From assembly GCA_024644945.1 (NCBI GenBank), contig JAHEGU010000011.1, forward strand, positions 1 through 64,000: a stretch of 64,000 bases of DNA, given 5' to 3'. Every line of letters starts with the position of its first letter. Positions within the stretch are counted from its first letter, which is position 1. Below are positions 1 to 5,639 of the stretch, piece by piece. This stretch comes from Gammaproteobacteria bacterium. Its GTDB lineage: Bacteria; Pseudomonadota; Gammaproteobacteria; Arenicellales; Poriferihabitantaceae. The translations under genes were made by a program, and so were the position numbers. The notes under the pieces are model-generated. The model was not told the DNA's origin and did not search any database. It saw only the letters and a list, made by a program, of their open reading frames with translations.

Positions 1-49
1 GATTTTTATCTCTCTCCACAGTTCATGGCGCAGAGGGCGGAAGCGGAAC

Positions 50-1150
50 TCACTCAATAAGGAAACTGTAGACTGCAAACAACACCACCGCGCCGTAGCC
101 GAGCGGGAATATCCATTTGATGACATTGTTATCGATAGTCCGCGCAATATCTTCATGCCCAACAATCTGCATCCGCTTCAGCCCGACATTGATCACGATA
201 ACCGCGGCAGTGACCAGGAACATCCACTGCAGGATGAAATCTAGAAAAGTCAGGTATCCAAGCTGCGGAAGGCTGTCGGAGATAGTGAAGTTAAACGCTA
301 CAAAAACAAAGAGATTGGCGCCGGCGATGTCGATCCGTTTACTGTAGTCATCAAGAAAGAAGCTCATCCAGGAAACGGCGACCAGAACCAACAAAGGAAG
401 AAATATACGGAGGGCGTAATACTGAATGTGCCGCCTCCCGGTGAAGCCTAGCGAGACCTTGGAACTGATCGCTCCAGAAAGTCCCTTTTCCGTCGAAAGC
501 TGTATCTCTGCATTTTCAAGGATCCACGCCTCCTCGCCAAGAAGGTCGCCAAGGCTGGACTGGGTATCAAGTGATGTATATACGACGGTGTCGAGAGGAT
601 GGATCGAGACGATCTCAACGAAAAACCGTTGAGAATCGAAGGGATACCGTCGGAAATCGAAATACGGGGCTTGCATCGTCAGGGTGGAACGTTCCATGAA
701 CCGCACCTCGCCAGAGTCGCGAACAACAACGAATGCCTCCTGTTTCCATCTTTGGGCCTGCTGGTTCTGGTAAATGAAAAAGGGTGTCGTGGTCTGGACC
801 GAGGCCGCAAGGTCAACGAACTCATTTGTGGACAGTAGCTTGTAGTCCTCACCAAATTCCGTTGCATCAAAGGCAAGCTTCTTGTCCTCCCAGATCATTC
901 GAACAGTAATTACTGCACCGAAATTCTCGGCCTTCTGATCAATCGAAACGATCTGGTCAACCTGAATTCCCACTGCGACCTTGAGGGGGGCAGTTGCAGT
1001 GGGCACAAGAAGATTGATATCGCCGATCTCTGTTTGTGCACTCAGCGTAAGAGGCAGCGTGATACCAAAGGCAATCGCAAGAATACTGAATAGCACTCGG
1101 CCCCAAGCCAGAACGGCTTGCCCTGTAAATAATTTGTCTATTCTATTCAT
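50..1150 (-). CDS. Pentameric ligand-gated ion channel homologue (GLIC-like)
   Basis: A 366-residue inner-membrane protein that should assemble as a five-subunit ligand- or proton-gated ion channel. A hydrophobic N-terminus (about residues 17-38) reads as a signal peptide. The extracellular beta-sandwich follows and carries the family signature FRRYPFDSQ near residues 166-174, almost identical to the same stretch in the Gloeobacter channel GLIC; as in other prokaryotic members, the flanking cysteines are absent. Four membrane helices lie near residues 247-266, 272-291, 302-323 and 345-364. Aligned by eye to GLIC, the M2 entrance has Lys-Arg rather than the usual glutamate, an Asp at about 2' and a Phe at about 9'. 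Those pore assignments are tentative. The gene stands alone next to a non-coding stretch, so its ligand is unknown. The family call is firm; ion selectivity is not predictable. Confidence 0.9.
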   Translation of the reverse strand: MNRIDKLFTGQAVLAWGRVLFSILAIAFGITLPLTLSAQTEIGDINLLVPTATAPLKVAVGIQVDQIVSIDQKAENFGAVITVRMIWEDKKLAFDATEFGEDYKLLSTNEFVDLAASVQTTTPFFIYQNQQAQRWKQEAFVVVRDSGEVRFMERSTLTMQAPYFDFRRYPFDSQRFFVEIVSIHPLDTVVYTSLDTQSSLGDLLGEEAWILENAEIQLSTEKGLSGAISSKVSLGFTGRRHIQYYALRIFLPLLVLVAVSWMSFFLDDYSKRIDIAGANLFVFVAFNFTISDSLPQLGYLTFLDFILQWMFLVTAAVIVINVGLKRMQIVGHEDIARTIDNNVIKWIFPLGYGAVVLFAVYSFLIE

Positions 1151-1262
1151 AACTAAAGACTATGACTTTAGGTGAAATACAACGCTGATATAGATCAAAC
1201 CGCCGGTGAATCATCGGTCTGATGAGTGGTCCAGTTTCGGGATTCAAGATCCCTTCAGGTGG

Positions 1263-1320
1263 ATGGAGTAATCTCCTCATAATCCATTGGTCTTAGGTTC
1301 AAATCCTCTCACCCCGACCA
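1263..1320 (+). pseudogene. Decayed tRNA-like 3' half with CAT anticodon loop
   Basis: Positions 1276-1282 read CTCATAA, a typical CAT anticodon loop. They are followed by TCCAT, a variable loop, a T-arm with GGTTCAAATCC and a discriminator A plus encoded CCA ending at 1320. The matching 5' anticodon-stem strand ATGGA is present at 1263-1267 but is separated from the loop by an extra GTAATCTC (1268-1275). The T-stem has mismatches at its outer pairs, and I find no D-arm or 5' acceptor strand upstream. It cannot fold as a functional tRNA and is best seen as a tRNA-derived fragment, possibly an old attachment site. Confidence 0.45.
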
Positions 1321-1480
1321 AATCCCGAAAATTTGCTTTCTCGCGGAGAAAGGAATTTTACGTTATCGATTTGGGAGATGAGATGTAATCGAAGAAGAGA
1401 TTCACAAAATCGCAGGAGCGATTTCGAACGTCGCACGCCAGTGCGGCGGCCCGCAGGGTGAGGGGCAGGATGCGCGGAGT

Positions 1481-1500
1481 AAATCCTCTCAATCCGACCA
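1481..1500 (+). repeat. Second tRNA-3'-end-like copy (18/20 match to 1301-1320)
   Basis: The 20 bases match 1301-1320 at 18 positions, including the terminal GACCA. Unlike the first copy, the sequence before it is unrelated to a tRNA anticodon arm. The sequences after both copies also show patchy similarity (poly-A, then GCTT, CT and AAGGAA blocks), which suggests a duplication longer than 20 bases that has diverged. Confidence 0.5.
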
Positions 1501-1712
1501 ATTCATCAAAAATTGCTTCCTAGCCCCGATAAGGAAAGGAAATATTTGTGCGGAATCTAAAGACTGTTTGGATCAAGATTAGAGAAGTACTAAAATAGCA
1601 GGCACTATCTAGAACATTCTATTTTTTTCCGGACTTATAATTACCAAGGCCTTCACAAAGGTCTTCCGCCGGATTTCTTGAAAGGTGCGGTTCGGCAATT
1701 ATCAGCAAACGA

Positions 1713-3272
1713 TCATAAGGCAACGTCTACTATTGATTCAGCAGCTTCGCTGGTGTCGATACCGTCGTTAACCGTGTAGGTAATTGTTCGATTACTTGTG
1801 ACGGGATCGTCGCCTGCGGGAACAATGTAATCAAATTCGATGGTCTCTATAGCGGCGGCAAATGCTTCGTTAGACGCAGGATTGTCCTGGTCGCTATTTG
1901 CGATAGTGACAGAAGTGCCGCCCGACCCGGATACAATAAACCCGGCAATAGAATCTGCAAGCAGCCTGTCCACGGTACCGGGATTCTGAATTGAAACAGT
2001 TGCGGATTCCAAATTGTCGCCGTCTGCGTCGGAAATGGTGACGTTGCTGGCTATGCTGACAGGGCCCCCTGAAATGCTGAAATCGACAACAGGAACTTCG
2101 CCATCAGATCCACCTACGGTGATTACTGGTGGAGAGTTTCCATCGGTACCACTTCCGTCTCCACCGTTTTCACCATTGTCAACAACGACTTCGCTAACAT
2201 CGACATCACACTCGTCTAATGGATCGGTCAAAGTCACGCCGGTAGTGTTATCGGTATCATTGATATCGTCAGTTGCATCGGGATCGGTATCGCCTGCATT
2301 TTGCTGATCGTCGTTATCGTTATTATTGATTGTACCGCCGCTGCTGTCAGATTCCGGAATCACAAACCGGATGGTATCTGCGGCGTAGTTGAATCCATCG
2401 TTAGCGTAAAGAGTCGCCTTGTTATTCCCGGGTGAAAGTAGAAAGTCCTCATTTAAATTCACACAGGGCATATCGATATGTCTGACACTCTCTTCCCCAT
2501 CAATAAACCAGCTGTAACTTAGTGCCACCGGCCCGTCATCAGGATCTTTAGAGGCTCTGGGATCAAGATAAAATGTGCCACTCGTTGTCAGCCCGGTACC
2601 AGCCACTGCAATTGGCTGGCTGCTGCTCAAGAGAAACTGACCACTATCCACAAACAAAACATTATCGATCAGGGTGAAGTAACCCAGAGATTCATTTTTT
2701 GTGTTTTGCGAAAACTCGATAGAAATTTCCTGGCCTGCCAAATGATGGGTGTCGATAAAATGGCTGCTAAACGCCGCATCCCGTTTAACACTTGGACACC
2801 CTTGTGCAAGTTTAATCACCGCAGTGTTGTAGGGCTGATCTGAGACGGCATTGCCCTCGCTGTTCAGAATCTTGACGACAAAATTAACCGGTTTATGGCC
2901 CGGATCGCCATCCAGGGTCTCTGAAAGAGCAGAGAAAATTACGCCATTCCCTGCCGTAAACGGATTTGACCTTAATTTGCCAACAGAGTCCGTATTACCT
3001 GCGGGATTGGAGCGCAGCAGCGCTACGAAGTTACTTGTCGGGTTTCCATTGAACGAAATCGCAGTAGTGTCATTGGAGGAGTAACAGCTACCTTTTGAGA
3101 CCACCTGGGCAAATCCACCATTTTCGCCACCCGGCGTCCATCCTTGAAACGTGCCGCTTTCAAAATCGCCATCGAATAGTAAAGTAGCCTCGGCCAGCGC
3201 ATAGACCGAATGTCCGGACAAGATGAATGCCAGGACAATTTTTGAAATAATTGATAGTGTGTTAATCCTCAT
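1713..3272 (-). CDS. Secreted protein with jelly-roll-like, PKD-like and cadherin-like parts
   Basis: 519 residues with a clear signal peptide (hydrophobic residues about 10-27). The first part (about 30-215) begins with a GDFESG...GW motif typical of secreted carbohydrate-binding-like jelly-roll domains. A PKD-like segment follows (about 217-315, DPRASKDPDDG...YSWFIDG). An Asn/Asp-rich low-complexity linker lies near 318-350, and a cadherin-like repeat rich in Asp (ISDADGDNLESATV) occupies about 383-519. Such Asp-rich repeats usually bind calcium and occur in large surface or exported proteins. The chain ends right after one cadherin-like unit (IVDVAL), with no anchor, sorting tail or catalytic domain, so it may be a shortened version of a longer adhesin. 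No function can be assigned beyond an exported, probably Ca-binding surface protein. Confidence 0.65.
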   Translation of the reverse strand: MRINTLSIISKIVLAFILSGHSVYALAEATLLFDGDFESGTFQGWTPGGENGGFAQVVSKGSCYSSNDTTAISFNGNPTSNFVALLRSNPAGNTDSVGKLRSNPFTAGNGVIFSALSETLDGDPGHKPVNFVVKILNSEGNAVSDQPYNTAVIKLAQGCPSVKRDAAFSSHFIDTHHLAGQEISIEFSQNTKNESLGYFTLIDNVLFVDSGQFLLSSSQPIAVAGTGLTTSGTFYLDPRASKDPDDGPVALSYSWFIDGEESVRHIDMPCVNLNEDFLLSPGNNKATLYANDGFNYAADTIRFVIPESDSSGGTINNNDNDDQQNAGDTDPDATDDINDTDNTTGVTLTDPLDECDVDVSEVVVDNGENGGDGSGTDGNSPPVITVGGSDGEVPVVDFSISGGPVSIASNVTISDADGDNLESATVSIQNPGTVDRLLADSIAGFIVSGSGGTSVTIANSDQDNPASNEAFAAAIETIEFDYIVPAGDDPVTSNRTITYTVNDGIDTSEAAESIVDVAL

Positions 3273-3460
3273 ATCGGCTAATCAGGGGCGGTAAAGCGAG
3301 TAAATTGGCAGTCCCTGCCCATACGGACCCGCCCTCCATCTAACTCTTAATTCATCGTATATTCTATCCTAATTTATGTGTTTTAGCGGAGCCAAGGCTC
3401 TGTCGTCATAAATCCATTTGAATTAGAATTCCCCGCCTGATTTTGTCGATCTGAATATTT

Positions 3461-4867
3461 ATGTCAATTGTTACCCGTTTCCCTCCCAGTCCGACCGGAT
3501 ATTTACATATTGGGGGAGCACGCACGGCCCTGTTTAACTGGCTCTATGCGCGTAAAATGGGCGGTGAGATGGTGCTTAGAATTGAGGACACTGATCTTGA
3601 AAGATCCACCCAGGAGGCGGTGGATGTCATTTTATCAGCAATGGAGTGGTTGGGGCTGGGTTGGAACAGCGGACCTTTTTTTCAAAGTCGTCGGACCGAC
3701 AGGTATAAGCAGATAATCCAGCTGCTGCTCGACCAGGGTAATGCCTACCACTGTTTCTGTTCAAGGGAACGGCTTGATGAGATAAGAGAATCTCAACGAC
3801 GAGCGGGAGAAAAACCCCGCTATGATCATCATTGCCGCGATTTAGGTCGGGTGCCGGATGCAGGGGAAACGGCCGTGATCAGATTCCGGAATCCCGTTGA
3901 AGGCGCTGTGGTATTTGATGATGTTGTGAGAGGAAAGGTTGTCATAGACAACAAGGAAATGGATGATTTGATTATTGCTCGCAGCGATGGCTCACCGACT
4001 TATAACCTTACCGTCGTGGTCGACGATATTGACATGGGAATTACACATGTAGTGCGAGGGGATGACCACACTAATAACACGCCGCGGCAAATCAATATAT
4101 TTCGAGCGTTGGGCGCCTCGCTCCCGATATTTGCTCACGTTCCGCTGATCTTAGGTTCCGATGGGCAACGTCTATCAAAACGACATGGTGCGGTAAGCGT
4201 TCTTGAATACCGTGAAATGGGAATTCTGCCTGAAGCATTACTCAACTATCTGGTCAGGCTTGGTTGGTCTCATGGGGACCAGGAAATATTCGATCTTGAC
4301 GAAATGATCGATCTATTCGACATCAAAAATATAAATAAAGCGCCTGCCAGTTTCGATCTCGACAAATTGCTGTGGGTCAATCAGCACTATCTTAAGATCG
4401 CCGACACGGATCGCATCGGAAATGAATTAGCAAAACGACTGCACAAAAGGGGGGTTGGGCTATGTCACGGCCCTAAGATTAATGAAGTGGTCGAAGTTAT
4501 GCGGGAGAGGGCCAGTACTCTTGAAGAAATGGCTGACAAAATTCTCTATCTGTATGCTGAATTCGATGAGTATAACGTTGCCGCAGCGGATAAACATTTA
4601 ACCGCAGAGGTCGTTCCGCTGTTTGAGGCTTTAACAGGAAAACTGGAGGCTTTGAACACCTGGGTGACAGAAGAAATTAACAAAGTTATCCAGCAGGTGG
4701 TCAAAGATGCGGGAATCAAATTTGCAAGATTAGCGCTGCCACTCAGAGTGGCGATCTCAGGGGATGCTGCGACGCCTTCGATTGATATCACGGTAAAACT
4801 GGTGGGCAAGGAACGCACCCTTGCACGCATCGAAAGCGCGGTAAAACATATCCGCGAGAGAGCCTAA
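3461..4867 (+). CDS. gltX: Glutamyl-tRNA synthetase
   Basis: Class I aminoacyl-tRNA synthetase that charges tRNA-Glu with glutamate in the cytoplasm. The 468-residue length is normal for the bacterial enzyme. The HIGH signature appears as HIGG at residues 16-19 within GYLHIGGARTALFNW. The second catalytic signature, RLSKRHG, follows the conserved FAHVPLILG region. The C-terminal anticodon-binding helical domain is complete to LARIESAVKHI. The gene is followed directly by tRNA-Ala(GGC) and tRNA-Glu(TTC), an arrangement common in gammaproteobacteria, so the enzyme sits beside its own substrate gene. Confidence 0.97.
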   Translation: MSIVTRFPPSPTGYLHIGGARTALFNWLYARKMGGEMVLRIEDTDLERSTQEAVDVILSAMEWLGLGWNSGPFFQSRRTDRYKQIIQLLLDQGNAYHCFCSRERLDEIRESQRRAGEKPRYDHHCRDLGRVPDAGETAVIRFRNPVEGAVVFDDVVRGKVVIDNKEMDDLIIARSDGSPTYNLTVVVDDIDMGITHVVRGDDHTNNTPRQINIFRALGASLPIFAHVPLILGSDGQRLSKRHGAVSVLEYREMGILPEALLNYLVRLGWSHGDQEIFDLDEMIDLFDIKNINKAPASFDLDKLLWVNQHYLKIADTDRIGNELAKRLHKRGVGLCHGPKINEVVEVMRERASTLEEMADKILYLYAEFDEYNVAAADKHLTAEVVPLFEALTGKLEALNTWVTEEINKVIQQVVKDAGIKFARLALPLRVAISGDAATPSIDITVKLVGKERTLARIESAVKHIRERA

Positions 4868-4901
4868 TCAAGCTTCTATCCGGCTCTAAATAAAGCTTGA
4901 T
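4867..4901 (+). terminator. Inverted repeat just after gltX
   Basis: ATCAAGCTT (4867-4875) pairs with AAGCTTGAT (4893-4901) around a 17-base loop, directly after the gltX stop. There is no T-run, so it may be an RNA-processing or stability hairpin between gltX and the tRNAs rather than an intrinsic terminator. Confidence 0.35.
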
Positions 4902-4936
4902 CGAGGGTAATCGAAACTTTACAATACGCCGCCTTT

Positions 4937-5012
4937 GGGGCCATAGCTCAGCTGGGAGAGCGCAACACTGGCAGTGTTGAGGTCGGCGGTTCGATCCCGC
5001 CTGGCTCCACCA
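4937..5012 (+). tRNA. tRNA-Ala(GGC)
   Basis: A 76-base cloverleaf. The acceptor GGGGCCA pairs with TGGCTCC (one G-U), followed by A and an encoded CCA. The D-arm is AGCTCAGCTGGGAGAGC. The anticodon stem CAACA/TGTTG encloses loop CTGGCAG with anticodon GGC. The T-arm GGCGGTTCGATCCCGCC is perfect. It lies between gltX and tRNA-Glu. Confidence 0.97.
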
Positions 5013-5058
5013 GATTCATGATCCGTGCAATGCCGATCCTGACTTGAAGAAAGATCAA

Positions 5059-5135
5059 GTCCCCATCGTCTAGTTGGCCTAGGACACCGCCCTTTCACGG
5101 CGGCGACAGGGGTTCGAATCCCCTTGGGGACGCCA
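5059..5135 (+). tRNA. tRNA-Glu(TTC)
   Basis: A 77-base tRNA. Acceptor GTCCCCA pairs with TGGGGAC, followed by discriminator G and an encoded CCA. The anticodon stem CCGCC/GGCGG encloses loop CTTTCAC with anticodon TTC, and the T-arm contains GGGGTTCGAATCCCC. It is probably co-transcribed with tRNA-Ala and ends at the terminator at 5148-5175. Confidence 0.97.
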
Positions 5136-5147
5136 TTCAAACATTTG

Positions 5148-5175
5148 AAACCCGCTTCTTTTGCGGGTTTTTTTT
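5148..5175 (+). terminator. Rho-independent terminator of the gltX-tRNA unit
   Basis: AAACCCGC and GCGGGTTT form the stem around a TTCTTTT loop, followed directly by a run of T's to 5175. It is placed 13 bases after tRNA-Glu. Confidence 0.9.
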
Positions 5176-5246
5176 GTTACGCCAGACTTTGCTGGCATGA
5201 CTTAGGCGCGTAACTTCTTTCAACATCGTATCTTTTCAGTTCTCTT

Positions 5247-5262
5247 TGTGACAATTCGCACA
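5247..5262 (+). promoter_or_regulatory. Candidate CRP/Vfr-family binding site upstream of the regulatory RNA
   Basis: TGTGACAATTCGCACA fits the CRP consensus TGTGA-N6-TCACA with one mismatch. A GATAAT at 5285-5290 could be the -10 box, without a good -35. The implied start near 5297 would put the centre of this site near -42, the class II activator position. The site match is seen directly; the promoter geometry is inference. Confidence 0.4.
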
Positions 5263-5296
5263 GAGGTAAACCATCCGTATCAAAGATAATATTTCT

Positions 5297-5498
5297 GACC
5301 TCGAAACAGGGTCACAGGGGATGACCTGACCGTCAGGCTGAAAGTGACACATAACCAAGGATTGAATGTGTGTCAAAATGGAAACGCAGGAGGCGTGGAT
5401 GCAACGCCATAACAGGAGTTAATCCGTAAGCCATGGAAAGGGAATGACGGTATCGAAGAGGTTCGGCCTGGGTTGAGGAATCAACCTGGGCCGTTTTT
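5297..5498 (+). ncRNA. Probable CsrB/RsmB-type small RNA that sequesters CsrA
   Basis: About 200 bases without an ORF contain nine GGA trinucleotides (5319, 5359, 5380, 5389, 5397, 5415, 5435, 5441, 5477), several exposed in hairpin loops. Visible hairpins are CAG(G)GTCA/TGACCTG with loop CAGGGGA (5307-5328), CAA-GGA-TTG inside a longer GACACAT/ATGTG(TG)TC stem (5346-5372), ACGC-AGGAG-GCGT (5384-5396), TAAC-AGGA-GTTA (5410-5421), and a terminal GGTTGA-GGAA-TCAACC stem. It ends with an intrinsic terminator. This matches the CsrB/RsmX/Y/Z family, whose RNAs titrate CsrA/RsmA through GGA loops and so relieve translational repression. The 5' end is an estimate from the -10-like box. Family membership is inferred from structure and motif density, not from similarity to a known RNA. 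Confidence 0.7.
5464..5498 (+). terminator. Rho-independent terminator of the CsrB-like RNA
   Basis: CGGCCTGGGTTGA (5464-5476) pairs with TCAACCTGGGCCG (5481-5493), with one two-base internal mismatch, around a GGAA loop and followed by TTTTT. It lies 141 bases before the next gene, so it ends a separate upstream transcript. Confidence 0.9.
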
Positions 5499-5639
5499 AT
5501 TCGGTAGCTGACGTCTATTTTCTGCCGGTAGACTCAGGATATCACTTGTTAAGCGCTTTTTTCGTCCCATAATCATTACAAGAATTAATCTTTGAATGGC
5601 TGAAGTAGAGCTTCTCGCTGAACTAAACAATTTATTTTC

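Larger units (their letters stand above)
1151..1712. other. 562-base non-coding spacer with tRNA-end-like repeats
   Basis: No convincing open reading frame is present. The stretch contains two similar 20-base segments exactly 180 bases apart (1301-1320 and 1481-1500), each resembling the 3' end of a tRNA and each followed by an A/T-rich tail with a short inverted repeat (CTTTCTC...GAGAAAG after the first copy). The part between them (about 1380-1480) is GC-richer than its surroundings. I read it as the remains of an integrated element or a dispersed non-coding repeat; I cannot name it. Confidence 0.5.

Noticed and set aside
2014-2307. Plus-strand frame of 97 codons
   Set aside because: Antisense of the Asn/Asp/Ser-rich low-complexity part of the secreted protein; its Ser/Pro/Thr bias is a complement artefact.
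4919-5140. Minus-strand frame of 73 codons
   Set aside because: It lies wholly over the two tRNA genes; the apparent protein is antisense tRNA sequence.
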